NCBI GenBank assembly: GCA_002171155.1
Contig: NHHF01000045.1
Coordinates: 1 to 14,251, forward strand
DNA from: Betaproteobacteria bacterium TMED156
Lineage (GTDB): Bacteria > Pseudomonadota > Gammaproteobacteria > Burkholderiales > Burkholderiaceae_A
Length of the DNA: 14,251 nt
Direction of reading: 5' to 3'
A program made the translations under genes and the position numbers. The notes beneath the pieces were generated by a model. It saw only the letters and a program-made list of their open reading frames with translations. It did not search any database and had not been told where the DNA came from. Each line of letters opens with the position of its first letter. Position 1 is the stretch's first letter. Positions 6,846-14,187 of this stretch are shown here, in pieces.

Positions 6846-8954
6846 ATGGCAACAAATGTAGCGACTGATTTTTTTTCGACAGTTAAAGATAACTTAACTA
6901 AATTTGACAGCTCAACTTTAGGAATACCTGCTTTAGTTTTACTAATCATGGCAATGTTGGTTATACCTTTGCCACCATTACTATTGGACATATTGTTTAC
7001 ATTTAATATTTTAGTTGGACTTGTTGTGATTATGGTTGCTATAGCGACACAGAGACCCTTAGAGTTTTCTTCATTTCCAGGTGTACTTTTATTGGCCACA
7101 ATGCTGCGATTAGCCTTAAATGTTGCTTCAACAAGAGTTGTTTTGGTTAATGGACACACTGGAGAGGGAGCAGCAGGACAAGTAATACAATCATTTGGAG
7201 AGTTTGTTGTTGGTGGTAACTATGTAGTTGGAGCAATTGTTTTTGGGATTTTGATTCTAATTAATTTCATGGTTATAACTAAAGGTGCTGGAAGAGTGTC
7301 GGAAGTTACAGCGAGATTCACTTTAGATGCAATGCCTGGCAAGCAAATGGCTATTGATGCCGATCTAAATGCTGGGGTAATTGACAGTGATATGGCAAAA
7401 AAAAGAAGAGAGGAGTTGTCACAAGAATCAGATTTCTTTGGGTCAATGGATGGTGCCTCTAAATTTGTCAGGGGAGATGCAATTGCAGGATTACTAATCT
7501 TACTAATTAATTTGATAGGAGGTTTAATTATTGGTGTTGCTCAGTATGATTTATCTTTTGCTGAAGCCGGAAGAGTTTACTCACTTCTAACTATAGGGGA
7601 TGGATTAGTGGCTCAAATACCATCTTTATTTTTATCGCTAGCTACAGCAATTATTGTCACAAGAGTAACCACTTCCGAATCAATGACAGAGCAAGCGAAA
7701 GCTCAGATGTCCAACCCATCAGCTTTGTTCATCGCAGCAAGCATCCTGGTTATTCTGGGGGCAATCCCTGGCATGCCTACAAATGTATTTTTATCAATGG
7801 GAGTTATTGCAGCCGGAATTGGTTTTTTTGTACTCAAAAAAAATGTTGATGAAAAGAAAGAGGTCACCGAAAAAGAGGCTGCAGAGAATGATGAACCAAA
7901 GGAATTAGACTGGGATGATGTGGACCAAGTTGATTTAATTGGTCTAGAAATCGGATACGGATTGATACCATTAGTCAATACAGAAACTGGAGGTCAATTA
8001 ATGTCCAGAGTCAAAGGGATCAGGAAGAAGCTTTCTGCCGAATTGGGTTTTTTAGTGCAGCCAGTAAGAATCAGAGATGCGCTCAACCTTGAACCAGATG
8101 CATACCATATAGTTCTTAACGGAGTAGTTCGCGCGAGAGGGGAAGTACATGTTGGTAAGGAGCTTGCAATTAGTCCGGGGCAAGTATACGGTGAATTGGA
8201 GGGGGAAAAGACAATTGACCCCGCATTTGGATTAGATGCTGTTTGGATTGACCCCTCCCAAAGAGATCATGCCAGAACCCTTGGATACACAGTTGTAGAT
8301 CCAAGCACTACTATTGCAACGCATCTTAATAAAGTTCTAAGAGAGAGTGCGGCCGAACTTCTTGGAAGAGATGAGACACAACAACTTTTGGACAAATTAG
8401 CTAGCAAAGCTCCTAAATTAGTTGAGGATCTTGTTCCTGGAAAATTACCTCTTGGTACTGTTACAAAAGTTTTGCAAAATTTACTTGATGAGTCTGTTGT
8501 AATTAGAGACATGAGAACAATAGTTGAAACACTATCGGATGAATGTGCAAAAACACAAGACGCCGAACAGCTCACAAATTTAGTTCGCCCAAAACTAGGA
8601 AGAATGATCGTTCAAGATTTAGTTGATACAGAAGAAACTTTGGAAGTTATGACGTTGAATCCAGAATTAGAGCAACTTCTTCATAATGTTTTGCAACAAA
8701 ATAAAGACAATCAAGAAGTAATTTTAGAACCAGGCTTAGCAGAGGGATTATTCAAGTCACTAAGGGAAAGCACACAGGAAGTTGAAGATCAAGGTAAACC
8801 TGCTGTTTTGGTAGTATCCCCAGCAATAAGATCTTGGTTATCAAGAGCATCTAGACACAGAATAACTGAATTAACTGTACTTTCATACAGTGAAATACCG
8901 GAGGATCAATCAGTAAAAGTAATTCACACCATTGAACTTAATGCAAAAAAATAG
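6846..8954 (+). CDS. flhA: FlhA, flagellar export gate protein
   Basis: FlhA is the largest export-gate protein: a nonameric membrane ring with a cytoplasmic domain that docks chaperone-substrate complexes. The 702 residues are full length. The N-terminal half has about eight hydrophobic helices, starting LGIPALVLLIMAMLVIPLPP. The family signature is intact: FPGVLLLATMLRLALNVAST, GRVSEVTARFTLDAMPGKQM, then AIDADLNAG. A charged linker at about 335-355 leads to the cytoplasmic domain, with GYGLIPLV, GELEGEKTIDPAFGLDAVWI, and a C-terminal AVLVVSPAIRSWLSRA segment. A GGAA sequence lies about nine bases before the ATG. It is first in the rightward transcript; flhF follows after 16 bp. Confidence 0.98.
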   Translation: MATNVATDFFSTVKDNLTKFDSSTLGIPALVLLIMAMLVIPLPPLLLDILFTFNILVGLVVIMVAIATQRPLEFSSFPGVLLLATMLRLALNVASTRVVLVNGHTGEGAAGQVIQSFGEFVVGGNYVVGAIVFGILILINFMVITKGAGRVSEVTARFTLDAMPGKQMAIDADLNAGVIDSDMAKKRREELSQESDFFGSMDGASKFVRGDAIAGLLILLINLIGGLIIGVAQYDLSFAEAGRVYSLLTIGDGLVAQIPSLFLSLATAIIVTRVTTSESMTEQAKAQMSNPSALFIAASILVILGAIPGMPTNVFLSMGVIAAGIGFFVLKKNVDEKKEVTEKEAAENDEPKELDWDDVDQVDLIGLEIGYGLIPLVNTETGGQLMSRVKGIRKKLSAELGFLVQPVRIRDALNLEPDAYHIVLNGVVRARGEVHVGKELAISPGQVYGELEGEKTIDPAFGLDAVWIDPSQRDHARTLGYTVVDPSTTIATHLNKVLRESAAELLGRDETQQLLDKLASKAPKLVEDLVPGKLPLGTVTKVLQNLLDESVVIRDMRTIVETLSDECAKTQDAEQLTNLVRPKLGRMIVQDLVDTEETLEVMTLNPELEQLLHNVLQQNKDNQEVILEPGLAEGLFKSLRESTQEVEDQGKPAVLVVSPAIRSWLSRASRHRITELTVLSYSEIPEDQSVKVIHTIELNAKK

Positions 8955-8970
8955 TTAGGGAGAGAAATTC

Positions 8971-10494
8971 ATGGAATTGAAAAGAATAGTAGCGCAAGAC
9001 TTAAGAGCAGCAACCCAAGAAGCTGTGAGACTTTATGGTCCAACCACACTGGTAGTTTCAAGTGAAAGAATAAATGGCAAAATGGAAATAATAGCGGCTG
9101 TTGATATTAAACCTGAGCCTGGAATAGATGGTTTAATGCCTGAAAAAAAAGACGAGAATTCATCAGAGAATAGACTACTTTCTGAAGAAATCGCCGGCGA
9201 AAGCTTCGAGAGCATACTCAGTGAATCATTGGAAAAGAAGAAAACAATTCATAAGCAGAGTGAGGATAAATCAATTGAAAAAAGAGATTTAATGAATAGT
9301 TTTGATAATAAAATAAAAAATACATCAGTTAGGTCTCATAATACTAACAAACAGATCGTAGGAGCAAAATCCAAGGAGCCAAAATTTAACATAGACAAAT
9401 TTTCAACAAGTATTAAACCAATCAAAATTGATGAGTCAGATATTAAAGTGTCACATGTTAATAAGGCAAGAGGGTCTCAAAAAGATACTGAAATTGAAAA
9501 CTTTATGATTGAAAAGGATAAGATCGATAATGAAACTTTAAGAGCGAGAGAAATAGTGGATCTTGTATTGAGAGAATTTTCTGATATGAAGAAGGAGTTT
9601 AAACTTGCTCAAAAGGTTGCTCTTTACAATACTGCCTCAAGATTGCCGATCGAAGTTAAAGGTGTGGTAGATTCCTTAAATTCAGCAAATATGCCAGCGG
9701 GACTAAAAACTTTGCTGATCGAGGGCATAGCAGATTGCAGTTCAGTAGAGGAGGCAAAAAAAGCTTTAAGTAATCAGCTCACTAATACTGTCAATTCTAA
9801 AATTAAGATTGCAGATGAACTGCCTGATAAAGGAATTCATGTTTTTTCAGGTCCAACTGGAGCAGGAAAAACTTCAATGCTGTTGAAAATAATTTCCTCA
9901 GCAACACAAAATGGTGTTTCAGAGGAAAACATTGCAGTTATTAGTTATAAAGACACCAGGCTTGGGGCTTGGAGTCAAACTCAGATCTCATGCGCACAAG
10001 TTGGAGTGGAGTCATTCAAGGTTAAAGATGAAGATTTTTTAAAAACTTTGTGTGAGGAACTTGGTGGAAAAACTTTAATTCTAATTGATACAGCTGGAGT
10101 TGGTTCTGAGAAAAATCTTGTAGAAATTAAATCTAGTTTACAGTCAGTCAAATTTCATTTGGTTTTACCATCTGACTCAACCTACACTTCATTTGAGAAT
10201 GCAAGTCTTTTTGATGATTATGAATTTTCTTCGATATATATTTCAAAATTTGATGAATCTGTTGCTCCTTGGGGATTATTGCAATCTATAATAAATTCTA
10301 ATTTGGTTTTTGGACGATTTTGGGGTACCGGTCCATCAAGTTTCGAATATGAACCATTTGACAAAGATCTATTAGTTGAAAATGCTCTCAAAACTCTTAT
10401 CATTTCAGAGACACATCAAGTTTTAATCAATGAAGAAAGTAATAAAATGGTATTTGATTCTTTTAAAGGATTCACTTCGGAAGGAATGCAATGA
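8971..10494 (+). CDS. flhF: FlhF, SRP-type GTPase for polar flagellar placement (divergent)
   Basis: FlhF sets the polar site where the flagellum starts. The 507 residues show the usual three parts: a conserved N-terminal domain (1-47, including FlhF-like AVRLYGPTTLVVSS), a long charged linker (about 48-180), and an NG GTPase domain (about 185-475). The P-loop GPTGAGKT (294-301) and DTAG (373-376) are intact. Other motifs drift from the family pattern: YKDTRLGAWSQ at about 326-336 where TDTYRIGAxEQ is usual, SKFD (425-428) instead of TKLD, and GTGPSSFEYEPFD replacing the usual GQ-VPxD closing loop. An AGGGAGAG ribosome site precedes the ATG. The last four bases overlap the flhG start (ATGA), so the pair is coupled. 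Confidence 0.93.
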   Translation: MELKRIVAQDLRAATQEAVRLYGPTTLVVSSERINGKMEIIAAVDIKPEPGIDGLMPEKKDENSSENRLLSEEIAGESFESILSESLEKKKTIHKQSEDKSIEKRDLMNSFDNKIKNTSVRSHNTNKQIVGAKSKEPKFNIDKFSTSIKPIKIDESDIKVSHVNKARGSQKDTEIENFMIEKDKIDNETLRAREIVDLVLREFSDMKKEFKLAQKVALYNTASRLPIEVKGVVDSLNSANMPAGLKTLLIEGIADCSSVEEAKKALSNQLTNTVNSKIKIADELPDKGIHVFSGPTGAGKTSMLLKIISSATQNGVSEENIAVISYKDTRLGAWSQTQISCAQVGVESFKVKDEDFLKTLCEELGGKTLILIDTAGVGSEKNLVEIKSSLQSVKFHLVLPSDSTYTSFENASLFDDYEFSSIYISKFDESVAPWGLLQSIINSNLVFGRFWGTGPSSFEYEPFDKDLLVENALKTLIISETHQVLINEESNKMVFDSFKGFTSEGMQ

Positions 10495-11294
10495 ATCAAA
10501 AACAACCTGAGGTCATCGGAATTGCAAGTGGTAAAGGTGGAGTAGGTAAGACTACGATATCTGTAAACTTGGCAATTGCACTGTCCAATGCAGGTAAAAA
10601 AGTATTTTTGTTTGATGCTGATTTGGGTCTAGCAAACGCCCAAATTGCTTTAGGTATGAGGACAGAATATAACTTTAGTCACGTAGTTGCAGGAGAAAAA
10701 AAGTTAAATGATATTCTTCTCAAACATCACAGTGGAGTTACTCTAATACCTGGAGCCTCAGGGGTTCAACAGATGGCTGCACTTGGTCAGTTGGAAACTG
10801 CAGCCGTAGTTCAAGCTTTTAGTGAATTGAAAGATGAAATTGATTATTTGATTATTGACATGGCTGCAGGAATTTCACCTTCTGTATTGACATTAATGCA
10901 AGCATGTCACAGAAAGTTTGTAGTAGTCATAGATGAACCTTCTTCTATTGCTGATGCTTATGGGGTTATTAAGGTAATGCTTCAGGCTGGTCAAAGTCAG
11001 GAAATTTATCTAATTGAGAATAGGGTTGAAAATCCTGCTTCTGGATTACAACTTTTTAATCGTATAAATGACGTTTGCATTAAATTTTTAGACCACTCTA
11101 TTTTTGATTTGGGGTCAATTAATAAAGATGAATCAATTGTTGAGTCCTTGCGGAGTAGAAAGTCTATTTTTGAGCACGCAATGGGAAGTAGTGCCGCTAT
11201 GGGCTTTAAAAGCTTAGCAGAGAATATTACTGAACTTAAACCAGTAGAAAAATCCGATGGCGGGCTAGAGTTTTTTGTTGAACGTCGAGCATAA
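10491..11294 (+). CDS. flhG: FlhG (FleN), MinD-like ATPase controlling flagellar number
   Basis: FlhG is a ParA/MinD-family ATPase that limits flagellar number by antagonising FlhF and, in Pseudomonas, the regulator FleQ. The 267-residue protein has the deviant Walker A motif KGGVGKT (15-21), DADLGLAN (42-49), the IDMAAG Walker B-like motif (122-127, where DTAAG is more usual), and IDEPSSIADAYGVIK, typical of FlhG. The C-terminus GLEFFVERRA resembles the FleN tail and fits an amphipathic membrane-targeting helix. Only about seven residues precede the first strand, so the longer N-terminal FlhF-activating segment (DQAxxLR) of some FlhG proteins is absent. fliA follows after 18 bp. Confidence 0.95.
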   Translation: MNQKQPEVIGIASGKGGVGKTTISVNLAIALSNAGKKVFLFDADLGLANAQIALGMRTEYNFSHVVAGEKKLNDILLKHHSGVTLIPGASGVQQMAALGQLETAAVVQAFSELKDEIDYLIIDMAAGISPSVLTLMQACHRKFVVVIDEPSSIADAYGVIKVMLQAGQSQEIYLIENRVENPASGLQLFNRINDVCIKFLDHSIFDLGSINKDESIVESLRSRKSIFEHAMGSSAAMGFKSLAENITELKPVEKSDGGLEFFVERRA

Positions 11295-11312
11295 TAAAAC
11301 GAGGATAAATCG

Positions 11313-12035
11313 ATGAACACCCATACAACCAACCCCTACGCACCTAAGAAAGATGAAAGAGAGGTTTTAATAATTGAGCATATGGGATTAGTCAAAAGAG
11401 TTGCTTTGCATTTAAAAGCTAGACTTAGCCCATTTATGGACTTGGATGAATTGATTCAAGTTGGAATGATTGGCTTAATTGAAGCTGCAAAGTCTTTTGA
11501 TTCATCTAAGGGAATAGCATTTGAGAATTTTGCTCATAGAAGAGTAAAAGGTTCAATAATTGACGAGGTAAGAAAGCTTTCCTACCTGCCAAGATCAGCA
11601 GTCGCAATTAACAAACAACATAATGAAAGTGCAAGAGCTTTATCTGCATCTCTTGGAAGAGCACCTTCCCAGGCTGAGTTGGCTGATTCAATGGGAAAAG
11701 AGATTGATGACTTTCAAAAAGAGCGTGGTCAAGCTGCAAGATTTGAAACAGTTCATTTAGAAGACTTGTCAGAACATATTTTGAATATTCCTGATGAACA
11801 GGCTAAACAACCAGACACTGTTGTTGAAGAGAATGAATTTATCAATTCGGTTGTTGAAGCCATTGACGAGCTTCCAGATCGTGACAAATTAGTAATGTCC
11901 TTATATTATCAAGACGAATTAAACTTGAAGGAAATAGGAGAAGTTCTTGGTGTAAGCGAGTCAAGGGTTAGTCAAATTTTAAGTTCGAATGTAAAGAAAT
12001 TAAGAGGTATTTTGTTTGAAGAGACAGTTACATAA
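11313..12035 (+). CDS. fliA: FliA, flagellar sigma-28 factor
   Basis: FliA directs RNA polymerase to late flagellar promoters once the hook is complete. The 240-residue length is typical. Region 2 is clear (about 20-90): ARLSPFMDLDELIQVGMIGL, SFDSSKGIAFENFAHRRVKG, and SIIDEVRKLSYLPRS. Region 3 follows at about 95-135, and region 4 at about 185-237 carries LPDRDKLVMSLYYQDELNLK, the helix-turn-helix IGEVLGVSESRVSQI, and LKKLR-like NVKKLRG. A GAGG ribosome site sits eight bases before the ATG. It ends the flhA-flhF-flhG-fliA unit. The two sigma-28-type promoters found downstream (12738-12764 and 13623-13649) would be its targets. Confidence 0.97.
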   Translation: MNTHTTNPYAPKKDEREVLIIEHMGLVKRVALHLKARLSPFMDLDELIQVGMIGLIEAAKSFDSSKGIAFENFAHRRVKGSIIDEVRKLSYLPRSAVAINKQHNESARALSASLGRAPSQAELADSMGKEIDDFQKERGQAARFETVHLEDLSEHILNIPDEQAKQPDTVVEENEFINSVVEAIDELPDRDKLVMSLYYQDELNLKEIGEVLGVSESRVSQILSSNVKKLRGILFEETVT

Positions 12036-12170
12036 TCACCACAAAATAGCCTTTAATTTTTTAAATTTTCCCACTAAAAAAAAATGAAACAGTTAATTTG
12101 AGATCATAAAATAGGCATAATTGTTCTCAAAGCGATATAATATATAACTCATGTTTTGGAGAGCAGCTTA

Positions 12171-12695
12171 ATGCTATTTGGTGGCACTAGCAAAAAAATT
12201 TTAAAAGAGCAAAGTTCGGCTAAAGCAGATTATGAAAAAGCCTTGACTTTAAAAGGAGATTCAAAGCAGGAAATTGCCTTTCGCTTAAAAGTGGGTTTAC
12301 GAGCAAGATCTTGCGTCGACAAACTTTTTGTCGATGGGGCGGAGAAACTTGCTGCATACTCAGAGGCTTGCTTGGTAGCCATTGCAAGAGAAAAAGAAAA
12401 GCCAAGTTCCCCCAAATCAACCTGTTACCCTAGAATTAAAACTGTCAATGGAGAAATCTCTGGTTATTTGCCTGATGATTATGCCAAGGAAATATTTTCT
12501 CTTGGAGGTAAATATCAAAATGTTGAAATTGATGCGAAAACAGCAATTCGAAGAGCTCAAATAATTTGCAATCAAGTTTCCTTCGATTTAGATCTTGCTC
12601 AGAAAATAATTGCACTTCAGTTTTTAAGAGACGAATTAGAGGAAGAGGGAGATCCATTTACAGAAGAGGATGAAGTGGAGGATGAAGAAGAATAA
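12171..12695 (+). CDS. Unrecognised acidic-tailed protein in the flagellar cluster
   Basis: I do not recognise this 174-residue protein. It has no signal peptide or membrane segment. The first 45 residues are Lys-rich and probably helical; four cysteines are scattered (residues 48, 67, 85 and about 141), with no obvious metal-binding arrangement. The last 20 residues are nearly all Glu and Asp. A block at 94-120 (G-x-I-x-x-Y-L-P-x-x-Y-A-x-x-I-F-x-L-G, then EI) recurs without gaps in the next gene, as does an earlier helix, VDKLFVDG (49-56). The frame is open from a TTG at 12156, but the ATG at 12171 has GGAGAG seven bases ahead and is preferred. It lies 135 bp after fliA. I infer a cytoplasmic flagellar accessory role from context only. 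Confidence 0.85.
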   Translation: MLFGGTSKKILKEQSSAKADYEKALTLKGDSKQEIAFRLKVGLRARSCVDKLFVDGAEKLAAYSEACLVAIAREKEKPSSPKSTCYPRIKTVNGEISGYLPDDYAKEIFSLGGKYQNVEIDAKTAIRRAQIICNQVSFDLDLAQKIIALQFLRDELEEEGDPFTEEDEVEDEEE

Positions 12696-12737
12696 AAGCT
12701 CATAAAATCTCATTCTCATTCAAAAATCAAAAATAAT

Positions 12738-12764
12738 TAAAGAACTATTAAGGTTTGACGATTG
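12738..12764 (+). promoter_or_regulatory. Candidate sigma-28 (FliA) promoter for the gene at 12793
   Basis: TAAAGAAC, eleven bases, then GACGATTG. Compared with the sigma-28 consensus TAAAGTTT-N11-GCCGATAA, the TAAAG core and most of the -10 core (G-CGAT) match at exactly the consensus spacing. The predicted start near 12771 gives a leader of about 22 bases with an AAAGGGA ribosome site before the ATG. The match is weaker than that before fliS. Confidence 0.5.
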
Positions 12765-12792
12765 ACCTATTATCTTTTAAAGGGAATTTAGA

Positions 12793-13605
12793 ATGGCAAC
12801 TCTTTTACTATTTGTCCTACTTTTTTTTAGTGCTGCACTCTTAGTTATGGTCATTTATACCATTGACAGATTGAATTCTGTTGAAAAAATAACTTCACTT
12901 TTAAATACAGTTGTTGCCCCTTCTCCATCTGTGAGTGGTGTAGAAGCTCCTTCAATGTTTGAAGGTTTGACGGGCATGGTCCTTTGGGAAGCAATGAGTG
13001 GAAAACCAGTCGAAGGTTGGGATAAGGAGTCATTGGATGAAATGAGGCCTAGATATCAAATTGTTTTACAAAAACACATTGAAGCTATTTTCGATGAGGG
13101 CCTTTTAGATGGTCACCAAGAAAGTTTCAAACACTTGCCTGCGAATGGAATGGTAGTTTCAATGCTGCGTGGAACGGTTGAGTCATGGATGCCCCAAAAT
13201 TATGCAAGTTCAATATATCAACTTGGCATTGAATGGTCGAGGAATGAAATTGAAGAGGCTGAAAGGCTTCGTGAAAGGCTAGACCTTATCGTTGACGAAT
13301 TATTTTCAGATTGTGAAATTGAGCTCAAAAATCCTATTTCAAACTCTCTTATGCCAGTTAGTGAGGAAGAATTATTAAGAAAATCTAATGATTCGGAAAT
13401 GTCGGATAGCGATGAAGAATTGGGAGAGACAATGACCCCTGCTCTGTCAAATGAGTCAGAGGGATCTACTTCACAAATTAATGATGTTCAAGAGGCTGTA
13501 GCAAACAAAAATGTCGAAGATGTTTCGAAGCCCGAAAACCAAACTGATGATAAGTCCAAGGGTGAGGTTTCATCTGGTGTTAGAGTTCCTGAGCCTGTAG
13601 CTTAA
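12793..13605 (+). CDS. Unrecognised membrane-anchored protein in the flagellar cluster
   Basis: I do not recognise this 270-residue protein. Residues 2-24 form one hydrophobic helix with no cleavage-site pattern, so it is probably a membrane anchor. A compact conserved-looking region follows at about 55-165: MVLWEAMSGKPVEGW, then HIEAIFDEGLLDG (95-107), then RGTVESWMPQNYASSIYQLG (126-145). The last 105 residues are low-complexity and acidic, rich in Ser, Glu, Asp and Asn. The 127-153 block aligns without gaps to the preceding gene's 94-120 block, sharing Gly, Pro, Tyr-Ala, Ile, Leu-Gly and Glu-Ile. AAAGGGA lies eight bases before the ATG. A sigma-28-like promoter 29 bases upstream of the ATG suggests late flagellar expression. 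Function unknown; location and expression hint at motor, chemosensory or filament-stage work. Confidence 0.87.
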   Translation: MATLLLFVLLFFSAALLVMVIYTIDRLNSVEKITSLLNTVVAPSPSVSGVEAPSMFEGLTGMVLWEAMSGKPVEGWDKESLDEMRPRYQIVLQKHIEAIFDEGLLDGHQESFKHLPANGMVVSMLRGTVESWMPQNYASSIYQLGIEWSRNEIEEAERLRERLDLIVDELFSDCEIELKNPISNSLMPVSEEELLRKSNDSEMSDSDEELGETMTPALSNESEGSTSQINDVQEAVANKNVEDVSKPENQTDDKSKGEVSSGVRVPEPVA

Positions 13606-13622
13606 AAATTTTTTTTTTTTTC

Positions 13623-13649
13623 TAAAGTATTTTTTTCTTTTTCCGATAT
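13623..13649 (+). promoter_or_regulatory. Sigma-28 (FliA) promoter for fliS
   Basis: TAAAGTAT, eleven bases, then TCCGATAT, against the sigma-28 consensus TAAAGTTT-N11-GCCGATAA: 13 of 16 specified positions match, at exact spacing. The predicted start near 13656 leaves a leader of about 43 bases. A run of thirteen T residues (13609-13621) lies immediately upstream of the -35 box. This makes fliS a FliA-dependent late gene, fitting its role with flagellin. Confidence 0.8.
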
Positions 13650-13698
13650 ATGAATTGTAAGCATTCTTTTCTAAATTTTTTTCAAGGAGCATAGGGCA

Positions 13699-14136
13699 AT
13701 GAGGGCACGTCAAAAAGCCATAGAGAGCTACGGAGAGGTTAAAGTTGTTTCCGGTGTCAATTCAGCTGACAACGTACAGTTAATACAAATGCTCTTTGAT
13801 GGGCTAGTTGAAAGTCTCAAATCAGCTGAAGGTCAAATTAAGAGAAATGAGATTGCTGCTAAATCCAAAAGCTTAGCTCGAGCAAGTAAAATTGTTTTGG
13901 GCCTTCAAAATGCTCTTGATTTTGATGAGGGTGGGGATATAGCAACAAATTTAAATGAACTATATAGTTATGTGGTTAGACGTTTGTTTCATGTTAATGC
14001 TCATAATGATTTAGCCGCTTTAAAAGAAATTCACGGCCTTATGGAGGAAATTAGAAGTGCTTGGAAAGCGGTTCCTGGCTTAATGTCCTCAGATAAGGCT
14101 CCTGGCAGCATAAAATCAGAGGCTTTAACAAACTAG
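13699..14136 (+). CDS. fliS: FliS, flagellin export chaperone
   Basis: FliS binds the disordered C-terminus of flagellin in the cytoplasm, prevents early polymerisation and hands it to FlhA. The 145-residue product shows the family pattern: an N-terminal Tyr (residue 11) followed by VKVVSGVNSADNVQLIQMLF, DGLVESLKSAEGQI, GGDIATNLNELYSYVVRRLF (about 73-92), and HVNAHNDLAALKEIHGLM with a late Trp. A tail of about 15 residues past the last helix is slightly longer than in enterics. AAGGAG lies nine bases before the ATG. It has its own sigma-28 promoter and a terminator right after, so it looks monocistronic. The flagellin and fliD genes often found beside fliS are not in the window. Confidence 0.95.
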   Translation: MRARQKAIESYGEVKVVSGVNSADNVQLIQMLFDGLVESLKSAEGQIKRNEIAAKSKSLARASKIVLGLQNALDFDEGGDIATNLNELYSYVVRRLFHVNAHNDLAALKEIHGLMEEIRSAWKAVPGLMSSDKAPGSIKSEALTN

Positions 14137-14164
14137 TTGCAATTTTTGCAGTAGCACCTAATAG

Positions 14165-14187
14165 GGAGGGAGCAACCCTCCTTTTTT
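14165..14187 (+). terminator. Intrinsic terminator after fliS
   Basis: GGAGGG and CCCTCC form a perfect six-base G+C-rich stem around a five-base AGCAA loop, followed directly by six T residues. It starts 29 bases after the fliS stop. It is the only convincing rho-independent terminator in the window. The remaining 64 bases to the right edge hold nothing I can identify. Confidence 0.9.

Noticed and set aside
12112..12138. Sigma-28 or sigma-70 promoter before the first unknown gene (AGCGATATAAT)
   Set aside because: CGATA and TATAAT are present, but at the right spacing the -35 position reads TAGG for sigma-28 and nothing like TTGACA for sigma-70; too weak to annotate, although a promoter here is likely.
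12156..12170. TTG start of the first unknown gene at 12156
   Set aside because: The GGAGAG ribosome site lies just inside that extension and is ideally spaced for the ATG at 12171.
13606..13622. T-run after the second unknown gene as an intrinsic terminator
   Set aside because: No G+C-rich hairpin precedes it.
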